From: JAJFTV01 sp964426355
GTDB taxonomy: Bacteria > Chloroflexota > Anaerolineae > Anaerolineales > Anaerolineaceae
DNA: 23,664 bases
NCBI GenBank assembly: GCA_964426355.1
Contig: CAYRRA010000048.1
Span: forward strand, 1 to 23,664
Direction: 5' to 3'
A model generated the notes under the pieces. The model was not told the DNA's origin. It saw only the letters and a program-made list of their open reading frames with translations, and made no database searches. This document shows, piece by piece, positions 6,723-14,858 of this stretch; positions within the stretch are counted from its first letter, which is position 1; each line of letters opens with the position of its first letter. A program made the translations under genes and the position numbers.

Positions 6723-8432
6723 TTACAGCGCAGCAACGTATTGACCACATCTTCTACCGAAGACAGCACATCGACCGGCATTGGTGCCAGCGCCAAAGTT
6801 TGGATAGGAAGAATAATAGTATCGCCCGGCGTCGTTGCCAACCACAAACAGACCTTCAACCGGTTTCTCGTTCTGCCCGATGACCTGTCCGTTCGCATCG
6901 GTCTGCACACCATCCATCGTACAAAGCATCAAGCCGCCCAATTTAGCGCCATAGAACGGTGGATTTTTCAGAGAAGACATACGGAAGAACTCTTTGCCAA
7001 AGTCAACATCCTCTCCCATATCATATAACTCGTTATAACGGTCAACAGACTTTTTCAGATTTGCTGCATTGATTTTCAATGCATTTGCCAGGGCTTCAAT
7101 GGTATCTGCTTTAAAGACCAGCCCTTGTTCAATGTACCCATTGATCATCCCCTCAACACCCTCTATCCCCATGGGATGATGGTTTCCGCCTTCCCACTGC
7201 AAAATGGTCGAGCAGCCAATGGTATGGAAGCGAGTGACATCCTCTTTCCAATTGGAGTCAAAAATCTGATACCAGGCTTTTCCTTCATAATTTGCAGCAG
7301 CATGAACAATGAAGTCATAAGGTGAATTCTCGTTGCAAATTCGTTTGCCGTTCTTATTGACTTTCAGGAAAGGTTGGGTTGCGATTTGATAGTACGGCAT
7401 ACCGCCATTCCAGGGATCACCAAGCTCAACATCCGGCGCAACAACCCCACGGTCGAAGATCATACAGCAGTGATTTATATCAAACTTTGCACCTGCCCAT
7501 AAAGCAGCTTTGATACCATCACCTGTTGCACCAGTAAATGATAACAACCCAGCCAGGCTCTTCTTTGTTTCACCCTGAAGCGCTGTGTACATCTCCTCAT
7601 TACGAGAATATCCACCTGTTGCGATGATGACGCCTTTCGAGGCATTGATGCGGATATATTCGTCATTTTTGTTGGTCCCGTAAATCCCTACAACTTTTCC
7701 GCCGTCCTTAATCACGCATTCAAATTTTGTATTGATTCGATAGTCGCATCCATCAAAGCTTTTGATGTAGTCAATCATATCGTTGGTGACCAGGTCTTCA
7801 GCATTTTCCTCACTCAACGATTTTGTACCATGTCCGGTGGGCCACATGTGATAGCGCGATTCCCCTTCTGGCATGGCATACTCAAGAATTATTTCACACT
7901 TTCCTCTTTCATTGACGAAATCGCAGTACCAATCGATTACTTCTGCGCTGTGATCTGCCCATATTTTGACCAGATTCATATCATTGTGATTGAGTGCGTA
8001 ATGACAAATGTCATTAATGATTTCAACTTTGTCAATTTCCACACCCTGGGCGATTTGCATCTTGGAGCCCACCGCCGCCATGGCTGAACTGCGGATACCA
8101 TTTGCCTTCGCCAGTTTTTCAATCAGCAGGGTTTTTGCTCCAGCTTCAGCGGCTGCACAGGCAGCAAACAAACCTGCCTGACCGGCGCCAACCACCAGAA
8201 CCTCCGTCTCGATGGTTTCCACACAATCTGCATCCGTGATTTCCGGTGCCGTTCCCAGCCAATCCTTTTCACCGCTAGCGGATGTTGTGGTCTCGCCTGT
8301 TTCGACAGGTGCTTCCGTGCTGACAACTTTCGGTGCACAGCTTGCCAGAACACCTGCGCCGGCAGTCAATGCTGCTCCTTTAATGAAATCTCTTCGGCTC
8401 AATCCTTTTATGTCGTGTTTTTCTTTTTTCAT
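6723..8432 (-). CDS. Tat-exported FAD-dependent reductase (fumarate reductase/flavocytochrome c-like), lipoprotein
   Basis: The 569-residue protein starts with a twin-arginine signal (SRRDFIKG, residues 12-19), a hydrophobic stretch, and LASC with Cys32, so it is probably exported folded and lipid-anchored outside the membrane. After a Ser/Thr/Glu-rich linker comes the FAD-binding motif VVGAGQAGLFAACAAAEAG (from about residue 80). Further family segments are GVIIATGGYSRN, GGNHHPMGIEG and, near the C-terminus, GLFVVGNDAGRYYYSSYPNFGAGTNAGRCAVFGRRCG. It belongs to the FAD_binding_2 group (fumarate, urocanate and enoate-type reductases). No FMN-binding or haem domain is fused, so an external electron donor is needed. 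Substrate unknown. ATG at 8432 has GGGAGA upstream. Single-gene unit with its own promoter. Confidence 0.9.
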   Translation of the reverse strand: MKKEKHDIKGLSRRDFIKGAALTAGAGVLASCAPKVVSTEAPVETGETTTSASGEKDWLGTAPEITDADCVETIETEVLVVGAGQAGLFAACAAAEAGAKTLLIEKLAKANGIRSSAMAAVGSKMQIAQGVEIDKVEIINDICHYALNHNDMNLVKIWADHSAEVIDWYCDFVNERGKCEIILEYAMPEGESRYHMWPTGHGTKSLSEENAEDLVTNDMIDYIKSFDGCDYRINTKFECVIKDGGKVVGIYGTNKNDEYIRINASKGVIIATGGYSRNEEMYTALQGETKKSLAGLLSFTGATGDGIKAALWAGAKFDINHCCMIFDRGVVAPDVELGDPWNGGMPYYQIATQPFLKVNKNGKRICNENSPYDFIVHAAANYEGKAWYQIFDSNWKEDVTRFHTIGCSTILQWEGGNHHPMGIEGVEGMINGYIEQGLVFKADTIEALANALKINAANLKKSVDRYNELYDMGEDVDFGKEFFRMSSLKNPPFYGAKLGGLMLCTMDGVQTDANGQVIGQNEKPVEGLFVVGNDAGRYYYSSYPNFGAGTNAGRCAVFGRRCGQYVAAL

Positions 8433-8491
8433 CTTTTATCTCCCTTTTGTTCAGAAAACGAGTGTAAATAATATTGGACACTACGTCTATC

Positions 8492-8520
8492 ATTGTAAAC
8501 TTTTGTGTATCTGATTACAA
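8492..8520 (-). promoter_or_regulatory. Promoter of the flavoprotein gene
   Basis: On the minus strand TTGTAA (8515-8520) and TACAAT (8492-8497) are separated by 17 bases, a sigma-70-type match (4/6 and 5/6). The ATG at 8432 lies about 60 bases downstream. Confidence 0.6.
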
Positions 8521-8617
8521 GATGGGTAACTCCAGGTCTGTTACGATGTACAAGTGGCTGTTTCTAAGCCCAGCAGACGCGCTGCTTACAGTCGGTAGGT
8601 TTATCCCCCTGTAAATG

Positions 8618-8650
8618 AAAAAAAAGAGACTGCCTTTTTTGGACAGCCTC
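8618..8650 (-). terminator. Intrinsic terminator of the ATPase-carboxyltransferase operon
   Basis: On the minus strand GAGGCTGTC pairs with GGCAGTCTC across an A-rich loop (9 pairs including two G-U) and is followed directly by eight Ts. It lies about 30 bases after the carboxyltransferase stop, the expected place for an intrinsic terminator. Confidence 0.85.
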
Positions 8651-8679
8651 ATTGAAAATTAAAAAAATTTTGTAATTTT

Positions 8680-10182
8680 TTACAAGGAAAGCGTTTCGCT
8701 CACCCCGTACTTGTTTTTGAGAAATTCATCGGCGGCTGCGCCCAACATCAGGTGTAGCAGCAGGTCTTTATGGTTCTGGATGAAGGGCAGGTTGTATTCC
8801 TTCTCCATCACGGGTTCCAGGTAAGAGGCAGGGCGGTACTGAACCAGGCGGTCGCCTTCATCCAGGGCGCGCTGCACCAGTTGAGGGTTGAAGGGCGCAG
8901 GTGGGTGTCCAAATTCGCCGCGCAGCAGCATTTTGGTCTCGTTGGAGAGCATTGCATAACGCTGCCCGGTGATCACGTTAAAGGCTGCCTGTGACCCTAC
9001 AATCTGGCTGGTGGGGGTGACCAACGATACGTAGCCCAGGTCGGCACGCACACGCGGCACTTCATCCAGCACTTTGTCGATGATCTCCTCCTGCCCCATC
9101 TGCTTGAGCTGGGAATGCAGGTTGCTGAGCATACCGCCAGGTATTTGCGAGCTGAACTGGCGCTCATCATGCGGGGGATAACCTAATGCATCCATCAGTT
9201 CAGTCGATAGAGGCTTCGCTTTTTCAATGGATTCTGGGGTGCCCTGGGTAACATATTCGATGATCTGGTTTACTTTCTGGCGGTTGATCTCGGCATACCC
9301 ATACGGGCGGTAATATTTACCCGCATACGGGCTGGCTGTACCCAGTTCGGCGAAGATTTCGAAAAGCTCGTGCTGAATGCGCATGAGCAGGGTTTTGTCC
9401 AGGCTGTGTTGGATACCCAATTCCTCGGCAAAAACCACCAGCAATTCAGCCGGTGGATGTGACGAACCGCCTGCAAAAGGCGTGATCGCACAGTCGATGC
9501 TGTCAATACCGCATTGCATGGCAATCACGCTGTCTAACAGCCCGACACCGGTGGTGCAGTGGGTATGGAGCGTGATTGGCAGAGAGCATTTCTCTTTCAA
9601 CGAGCGAAATAAAACCGGCGCTTCGGTTGGTGACAGCAGCCCAGCCATGTCCTTGACCGCAATCCGGTCTGCGCCTTCTTCCTCCAGTTTACGCGCCAAA
9701 TCAACAAAATAGGGGGTGGTATGCACAGGGCTGACGGTATAGCACAGGCATGCTTCCACAGAAGCGCCATAACCTTTGCTCGCTAACATAGGAATGGACA
9801 AGTTGCGCCAGTCATTGAGCGCATCGAAAATCCGCATGTTGCCAATGCCGGAGCGCACGGCTTCCTTGATGAAAGCAATTACCAGGTCATCGGCGAAAGG
9901 TTGATAGGCAAACAGGTTCTGACCGCGCAGCAAAGCGCGGATCCTGCTGCCCCCACCCAACATCTGCCGGTAGCTTTCCAGCCTTTCCCAGGGATCCTCA
10001 TTCAGGAAACGCACACAGGCATCCGGAACAGCCCCACCCCAAAGCTCCAGTTGGTCAAAGCCGGCATCCGCCAGCAACGGTAACACCCGCAGCGCCTGCC
10101 GGGTGGTCATGCGCGTGGCAGCAACACTTTGCTGCCCGTCTCGCAGAGTAACATCATTAAAAGTAATTGTTTTTTTATCCAT
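8680..10182 (-). CDS. Carboxyltransferase subunit (pyruvate carboxylase subunit B / oxaloacetate decarboxylase alpha type) without biotin domain
   Basis: The 500-residue protein shows the 5S/PycB/OadA carboxyltransferase barrel: FNDVTLRDGQQS (residues 8-19, with metal-binding Asp10), KDMAGLL with the carboxylated-lysine candidate Lys177, and HTHCTTG (metal ligands His206 and His208). The conserved C-terminal part follows (YEINRQKV-like region, IPGGMLSNL, LGYVSLVTPTSQIVG). It ends at about the length of a transcarboxylase 5S subunit, without the C-terminal biotinyl domain of many OadA/PycB proteins, so a separate biotin carrier must be encoded elsewhere. The reaction is carboxyl transfer between carboxybiotin and pyruvate/oxaloacetate. 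These enzymes hold Zn2+, Co2+ or Mn2+. ATG at 10182 overlaps the end of the ATPase gene by 8 bases. Confidence 0.9.
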   Translation of the reverse strand: MDKKTITFNDVTLRDGQQSVAATRMTTRQALRVLPLLADAGFDQLELWGGAVPDACVRFLNEDPWERLESYRQMLGGGSRIRALLRGQNLFAYQPFADDLVIAFIKEAVRSGIGNMRIFDALNDWRNLSIPMLASKGYGASVEACLCYTVSPVHTTPYFVDLARKLEEEGADRIAVKDMAGLLSPTEAPVLFRSLKEKCSLPITLHTHCTTGVGLLDSVIAMQCGIDSIDCAITPFAGGSSHPPAELLVVFAEELGIQHSLDKTLLMRIQHELFEIFAELGTASPYAGKYYRPYGYAEINRQKVNQIIEYVTQGTPESIEKAKPLSTELMDALGYPPHDERQFSSQIPGGMLSNLHSQLKQMGQEEIIDKVLDEVPRVRADLGYVSLVTPTSQIVGSQAAFNVITGQRYAMLSNETKMLLRGEFGHPPAPFNPQLVQRALDEGDRLVQYRPASYLEPVMEKEYNLPFIQNHKDLLLHLMLGAAADEFLKNKYGVSETLSL

Positions 10183-12925
10183 TATTTTTTCTAAATCTCA
10201 ACCATTTGACTGCTTCGATGGTCAGGAATGTGATCACTGCCAGCCCAATACTTACTAGGAGCTCGATAAAGGTTAAATGGGTCGTTTGGAAGATATTTTG
10301 CAGGAAGGGAACATAAATCACCGCTAGCTGCAACAAGAAAGTTAAAGCAACTGCACCAAGCATGGTGGGATTGCTGAAGAAACCGATGCGGAAGATGTTG
10401 TCGCGTTCCGAACGGGTAGCAAGGGCGTTGCCTAATTGGGTTAAAGTAAGGGTGGTAAAGAGAACCGTGCGCCAGTGTTCCTGTCCCTCCTTGAAGAGGA
10501 TGAAACCCACACCCAAAGAGAGCAACCCGATTAACAAACCAACCCAAAGGATGGCGGTTGCCATACCACGCCCAAAGATATTTTCATTGGGCGCATAAGG
10601 TTTCCGCCGCATGGTGTTACGCTCTTCCTTTTCGACGGTTAACGCCAGCCCCGGTAACCCATCGGTGACCAGGTTGACCCACAAGATTTGGATAGGCGTA
10701 AGCGGCAGAGGCATACCCAGGAAAGGCGCCAGCAGCATGACCCAAATTTCGCCTGCATTGGAGGTCATCGTGTAGCGGATGAATTTGCGAATGTTATCGT
10801 AGATGCGGCGCCCCTCGCTTACCGCGGCGACGATGGTGGCAAAATTGTCATCCAGCAGGATCATATCAGATGCTTCTTTGGAAACATCGGTGCCGGTAAT
10901 GCCCATAGCGACGCCGATATCGGCGCGTTTGAGCGCAGGGGCATCATTGACGCCGTCACCGGTCATGGCGACGATATGTCCGCGTTTTTGCAGCGCTTCC
11001 ACGATGCGTAATTTGTGCTCGGGGGATACCCGGGCAAATACCGATGTATGTTCCACCTTCTCGTATAACTGAGCATCATCCATCAGTGCAAGCTGCTGTC
11101 CGGTGATGACTTCGCTGCCTTTGCTGATGCCAATCTCTTTGGCAATGGCAAAGGCTGTCAGGGGGTGGTCGCCGGTAATCATCACCGGTCGGATACCGGC
11201 GGTCAGGGCGGTCTGCACTGCTCCCTGCACTTCCGGTCGGGCGGGGTCGATCATGCCGAACATGCCGACAAAGACCAGGTTGTTTTCCAGGGGGTCATTT
11301 TTCTCATCGATATCGGCATGATCCCGGCTGCGAAATGCCACGCCCAGCACGCGCATGCCTTTCTTTGCCAGGCTGTCATTGGCAATGCGGATGCGCTCAC
11401 GCCAATTGTCATCCAGTTCAGACACCTTACCGTGGTTCCAGATACGGTCTGATATCTCCAGTAAGCCGTCCACCGCGCCCTTTGTGATGACGATAAATTC
11501 CGATATGCTCTCCTGTGGATGCGCTTGCCAGATTTTTTCAAGGATATCAGGCATTTTTTCGGGCAGTACCTGGTGTACCGTTGACATACGTTTGCGTTCG
11601 GAATCGAAAGGCAGTTCTGAGACGCGCGGCATGGCTTCTTCCAATTCTTTCTTCCATAAACCAAAGCGTGCAGCAGCCACGACCAAAGCACCTTCGGTAG
11701 GGTCGCCAACGGTAGTAAAACCGCCCTCATCGTCCTGCACGGGTTCCAAAATGGCATCGTTGCACAACGCACCGCTCACCAGCAGCATGGAGACGGCATT
11801 TTCCTTGATGATTTTGGGTCGTTCCGCCTGGCTGGGTGAAAGATAAGGGCTGTAGTCGCGTGCGTGTTCTTTTACATCGATTGTATTTCCCGCTACATCC
11901 AGGATGGAAACGGTCATGCGATTTTCGGTGAGCGTTCCGGTTTTGTCGGTACAGATGACCGTTACCGAGCCCAGCGTTTCTACCGCGGGCAGCTTGCGAA
12001 TGAGCGCGTTGCGGCTCAACATGCGCTGCGCTCCGATCGCCAGGGCAATGGTCACCACAGCTGGCAGACCCTCTGGTACGGCAGCCACTGCCATGCTGAT
12101 GGCGGTCATGAACATCAGCCTGACTTCCTCGCCGCGCAGCAGACCCAACACGAACACGACAGCCACGATACCCAGCGCTGCCATTGCCAGACCCTTGCCA
12201 AGCTGATGAAGACGTTTTTGCAGGGGTGTCATCTCGCCGGAAACGGTCTGGATCATCTCGGCGATTTTGCCCAGTTCGGTTGCCATGCCGGTTTCAACTA
12301 CCACTGCCTGTCCCCGACCATAGGTAGTGACCGTGCCCATGAAAAGCATGTTATGCTGGTCGCCAATGGCAACATTGTCTTCCGGAATGGTGTCAACAAC
12401 CTTATCCACCGGTTCCGATTCCCCAGTTAATACCGCTTCCTGTACGCGCAAGTTAACCGATTCGAGCACGCGGCAGTCTGCCGGAATGGCATTACCTGCC
12501 TCGATCAACACGATATCACCAGGAACGAGGTCACGCGAGCTGACTTCTTGAACATGCCCATCACGTTTGACCCTTACTTTAGGCACCGCCATGCGTTTTA
12601 GCGCGGCTAAAGCTTGTTCTGCGCGGTATTCCTGGGTAAAGCCTAAGATGGCATTGAGAACCACAATCACCAGGATGACGATGGCATCTTTATATTCTTG
12701 CAGGAGAATGGATACCGCAGCAGAGATGATCAGCATGACCACCATAATGCCGGTGAGCTGTTCCCAGAGGATTTTCCAGGGGCTTTTTGCCCCGCGCTCG
12801 ATCAACTCATTGGGTCCGTATTTTTGATGTCTTTCAGCAACCTGTACCTGGGTCAACCCGCTCTGTATATCGCTTTCAAGCGATTGAACGGCTTCTTCTT
12901 TTCCTTTCTGGTGCCAGTGTGACAT
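10175..12925 (-). CDS. P-type cation ATPase, SERCA/PMR1-like (Ca2+ or Mn2+ export)
   Basis: From the ATG at 12925, preceded by GGAGG, the protein has 916 residues. The open frame reaches 13027, but that extension would run through the riboswitch terminator. Visible motifs are TGES (167-170, actuator), PEGLP (284-288, M4), DKTGTLT (327-333, phosphorylated aspartate) and TGDGVNDAP (655-663). Ion-site residues match SERCA: Glu285 in M4, Asn723 and Glu726 in M5 (SNAGE), Asn751, Thr754 and Asp755 in M6 (WVNLVTDG). This predicts ATP-driven export of Ca2+ and/or Mn2+ across the membrane. The upstream Mn2+-type riboswitch favours Mn2+ as a physiological cargo, as known for riboswitch-linked bacterial homologues such as pneumococcal MgtA and lactococcal YoaB. 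It overlaps the downstream carboxyltransferase by 8 bases. Confidence 0.93.
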   Translation of the reverse strand: MSHWHQKGKEEAVQSLESDIQSGLTQVQVAERHQKYGPNELIERGAKSPWKILWEQLTGIMVVMLIISAAVSILLQEYKDAIVILVIVVLNAILGFTQEYRAEQALAALKRMAVPKVRVKRDGHVQEVSSRDLVPGDIVLIEAGNAIPADCRVLESVNLRVQEAVLTGESEPVDKVVDTIPEDNVAIGDQHNMLFMGTVTTYGRGQAVVVETGMATELGKIAEMIQTVSGEMTPLQKRLHQLGKGLAMAALGIVAVVFVLGLLRGEEVRLMFMTAISMAVAAVPEGLPAVVTIALAIGAQRMLSRNALIRKLPAVETLGSVTVICTDKTGTLTENRMTVSILDVAGNTIDVKEHARDYSPYLSPSQAERPKIIKENAVSMLLVSGALCNDAILEPVQDDEGGFTTVGDPTEGALVVAAARFGLWKKELEEAMPRVSELPFDSERKRMSTVHQVLPEKMPDILEKIWQAHPQESISEFIVITKGAVDGLLEISDRIWNHGKVSELDDNWRERIRIANDSLAKKGMRVLGVAFRSRDHADIDEKNDPLENNLVFVGMFGMIDPARPEVQGAVQTALTAGIRPVMITGDHPLTAFAIAKEIGISKGSEVITGQQLALMDDAQLYEKVEHTSVFARVSPEHKLRIVEALQKRGHIVAMTGDGVNDAPALKRADIGVAMGITGTDVSKEASDMILLDDNFATIVAAVSEGRRIYDNIRKFIRYTMTSNAGEIWVMLLAPFLGMPLPLTPIQILWVNLVTDGLPGLALTVEKEERNTMRRKPYAPNENIFGRGMATAILWVGLLIGLLSLGVGFILFKEGQEHWRTVLFTTLTLTQLGNALATRSERDNIFRIGFFSNPTMLGAVALTFLLQLAVIYVPFLQNIFQTTHLTFIELLVSIGLAVITFLTIEAVKWLRFRKNNG

Positions 12926-12976
12926 ATTTCCTCCAAGTTGAAACATTTCACTTCGAATGATATATATCATATTAAC

Positions 12977-13016
12977 AAAAAAGACCACTTCATCACAAGA
13001 TGCAATGTAATGGTCT
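12977..13016 (-). terminator. Riboswitch-controlled intrinsic terminator upstream of the ATPase
   Basis: On the minus strand AGACCA pairs with TGGTCT; an internal GCATC/GATG helix closes a short loop; and the hairpin is followed by TTTTTT. The 5' arm (AGACCA) shares bases with the 3' end of the aptamer (AGCGAGACC and the P1 strand), so folding of the aptamer and of the terminator should be mutually exclusive. It lies 51 bases before the ATPase start codon. Confidence 0.8.
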
Positions 13017-13128
13017 CGCTGTATCATGGTTTTGATTGGGGGACCGGGAGCAATGCTCCGTCTTGACGATCACCCATCCTGAAGGGGACTTGCACACCCA
13101 TCAGCCAGCTACTCCCCAAGAACATAAT
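13004..13128 (-). ncRNA. yybP-ykoY-type riboswitch aptamer (Mn2+-sensing)
   Basis: Read on the minus strand, the leader begins at a predicted start site and carries the hallmark GGGGAGTAGC (13108-13117), then CGTCAA (13063-13068), and ends AGCGAGACC (13012-13020). Helices can be drawn: P1 ATGT..TGG with CCA..ACAT; a P2-like helix of GCTGATGGGT with ACCATGATACAGC; and an apical hairpin GGAGC-ATT-GCTCC (13047-13059). These sequences and their order match the yybP-ykoY family (Rfam RF00080), shown in other bacteria to bind Mn2+ and to control Mn exporters and P-type ATPases. The overlapping terminator downstream predicts an ON switch at high Mn2+. The family match is by eye from memory of the consensus. 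Confidence 0.88.
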
Positions 13129-13130
13129 GG

Positions 13131-13159
13131 AGTTTACCCCTCCCTGTGCAGCCTGTCAA
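13131..13159 (-). promoter_or_regulatory. Promoter of the riboswitch-ATPase-carboxyltransferase transcript
   Basis: On the minus strand TTGACA (13154-13159) and TAAACT (13131-13136) are separated by exactly 17 bases. Transcription would start about 7 bases downstream, near 13124-13128, right at the 5' strand of aptamer P1. This supports both the promoter and the riboswitch call. Confidence 0.75.
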
Positions 13160-13260
13160 GTAAAAAGTATTTACATTTTTGTCAGACTTATCATCTTGGA
13201 GCTCCGTCAAGCTATCTTCCATGAATTTCTGATATGTGAAAGAGTATCATGGTGGTGATA

Positions 13261-13288
13261 TTGACAGGGTACGTTTTTGGAGTAAGAT
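13261..13288 (+). promoter_or_regulatory. Promoter of the TetR-ABC operon
   Basis: A consensus -35 TTGACA at 13261-13266 is followed 16 bases later by TAAGAT (13283-13288, 4/6 match to TATAAT). The predicted start site falls inside the palindromic operator, as expected for an autorepressed promoter. Confidence 0.65.
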
Positions 13289-13324
13289 TATGACTGGTTA
13301 GTCATGTGACTGACCAGTCATAAT
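13287..13324. promoter_or_regulatory. Palindromic operator, probable TetR binding site
   Basis: Two 18-base arms, ATTATGACTGGTTAGTCA and TGACTGACCAGTCATAAT, form an inverted repeat with one mismatch around a TG centre. Each arm is itself nearly palindromic (TGACTggttAGTCA, TGACTgaccAGTCA), so it could hold two repressor dimers. It overlaps the -10 box and start site and ends 14 bases before the TetR start codon. Autoregulation is inferred. Confidence 0.8.
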
Positions 13325-13338
13325 TAAGGATACATCAA

Positions 13339-14001
13339 ATGCCGAAAAACACCTTTCACAACCTGCCGGAGGAGAAGCGCCACGTCATCCTGGATGTTGC
13401 CATTGATGAATTTTCGCAAAAGGATTTCAGCGCCGTTTCGATCACACATATTGTGAGCCGCGCTGGCATTGCCAAAGGCAGTTTCTACCAGTATTTTGAG
13501 GATAAAAGAGATTTGTATCTTTACCTGATGGAAATAGCAGGAACAGAAAAACAAACCTTTCTGCGCATGAACCCGCCCCCCGATCCCGGAATGGGGTTGT
13601 TCCCTTATTTGCGCTGGCTGTTCAATACCGGTTTCCAGTTTCAACTGTCTAACCCCAGGCTGGCAATGGTGGCGTACCGGGCGCTGTACACCGATATGCC
13701 CTTCCGGGATGAGGTATTGATGCGTTTCAAGATGCAGGTAAATGATTTTTACCGACACCTGTTGCAAATGGGGATTGCTCAGGGCGATATTGACCCTGAT
13801 ATTGATCTGGAGGTTGCCGTGTTTTACCTGGATACACTCTTTGGCGAGCTGGGTAACTATATGGTCAGGCGGTTGGGTATCGGTGAGGAGCAATTCAGCA
13901 CGATGCACTTTGCTGATGCATACCGGGAAAAAATGGATGAGATTTATAACCACGTGATTAACCTGCTCGAGCATGGCTTGGGCAGCAAGGAGAAGCATTA
14001 A
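13339..14001 (+). CDS. TetR/AcrR family transcriptional regulator
   Basis: The 220-residue protein has an N-terminal TetR helix-turn-helix: an initial helix around residues 11-28 (HVILDVAIDEFSQKDF) and SITHIVSRAGIAKGSFYQYFEDKRDLY at residues 34-60, ending in the usual FxxKxxLy-type segment. The C-terminal about 150 residues form a divergent ligand-binding and dimerisation domain. It is the first gene of an operon with an ABC exporter, overlapping the ATPase gene by one base (TAATG). It most likely represses this operon through the palindrome at its promoter and is released by a transported or toxic ligand; the ligand is unknown. Confidence 0.92.
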   Translation: MPKNTFHNLPEEKRHVILDVAIDEFSQKDFSAVSITHIVSRAGIAKGSFYQYFEDKRDLYLYLMEIAGTEKQTFLRMNPPPDPGMGLFPYLRWLFNTGFQFQLSNPRLAMVAYRALYTDMPFRDEVLMRFKMQVNDFYRHLLQMGIAQGDIDPDIDLEVAVFYLDTLFGELGNYMVRRLGIGEEQFSTMHFADAYREKMDEIYNHVINLLEHGLGSKEKH

Positions 14002-14858
14002 TGATTACCGTCAAAAATTTGTTTCATGACTATGAAGGCAAAGGGAAGTTTGCTGTTGAAGATGTCAGTTTTGAAATTAAAAAAGGCGAGATTTTTGGCT
14101 TTTTAGGACCCAGCGGTGCGGGTAAGAGCACCGTTCAGGGTTTGTTGACCGGTTTGCTCAAGGTGCAGCGCGGCGAGGTCTTTTACAATGGCGACCAGGT
14201 GAATACGCTGCGTTCGCGGTTTTTCAACCGCATCGGCGTTTCGTTTGAATTGCCATACCTGTATCATAAGCTGAGCGGGTACGAAAACTTGAAGTACTAT
14301 GCCGGGCTTTTCGATGTGCCCACCGTTGACCCTTATAAACTGCTCGATAGGGTCGGGCTGCGCGCTGATGCGCACAAGCGCGTTTCCGCTTATTCGCGCG
14401 GGATGAAGCAGCGCCTGGTTTTTGCGCGCTCATTGATCAACAGCCCGGAAATCCTTTTCCTGGATGAACCCACCGGCGGTCTGGACCCGAACACCTCGGA
14501 TGAAATTAAACGCATTGTCAAAGGGGAAATTGAGCGCGGGGCGACCATCTTTCTGACGACGCACAATATGTTCATCGCTGAAGAATTGTGTGACCGGGTG
14601 GCTTTTATCAACGAGGGCAAGATTGTGGCGCTGGATACCCCGCGCGCGCTCAAACTGCGGTTCGGTGAAAAATCGGTGCGTGTGGAATATTTGCAGGACG
14701 ATGAGGTAAAAAACGAAATCTTTTTCCTGCAAGACGCAGAGAACGTGAATGCTTTGCAGCACCTGATTGCTGATCGCGAAATTCAGACCATGCACACTCA
14801 GGAAGCCACCCTGGAGCAAATTTTTATGAAATTGACCGGAAGGGGGTTGAGCGGATGA
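14001..14858 (+). CDS. ABC transporter ATP-binding protein
   Basis: The 285-residue nucleotide-binding protein has Walker A GPSGAGKST (residues 36-44), Walker B ILFLDEPTGGLDP (151-163) and an H-loop histidine at 188 (LTTHNM). The signature reads YSRGMKQR (131-138) instead of LSGGxxQR; Arg in place of the first signature glycine occurs in this exporter subgroup. A C-terminal extension of about 70 residues follows the core, common in ATPases that partner with ABC-2 permeases. It powers export with the two permeases encoded next. Its start overlaps the TetR stop (TAATG) and its end overlaps the next gene by four bases (ATGA), so the operon is tightly coupled. Confidence 0.94.
   Translation: MITVKNLFHDYEGKGKFAVEDVSFEIKKGEIFGFLGPSGAGKSTVQGLLTGLLKVQRGEVFYNGDQVNTLRSRFFNRIGVSFELPYLYHKLSGYENLKYYAGLFDVPTVDPYKLLDRVGLRADAHKRVSAYSRGMKQRLVFARSLINSPEILFLDEPTGGLDPNTSDEIKRIVKGEIERGATIFLTTHNMFIAEELCDRVAFINEGKIVALDTPRALKLRFGEKSVRVEYLQDDEVKNEIFFLQDAENVNALQHLIADREIQTMHTQEATLEQIFMKLTGRGLSG

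Noticed and set aside
11864..12430. 188-residue plus-strand frame inside the ATPase gene
   Set aside because: Antisense shadow rich in His/Gln; the ATPase motifs are unambiguous on the other strand.
12926..13027. Upstream extension of the ATPase frame to 13027
   Set aside because: It would start inside the riboswitch aptamer and run through the terminator; ATG at 12925 has GGAGG at proper spacing and begins at the typical N-terminus of the family.
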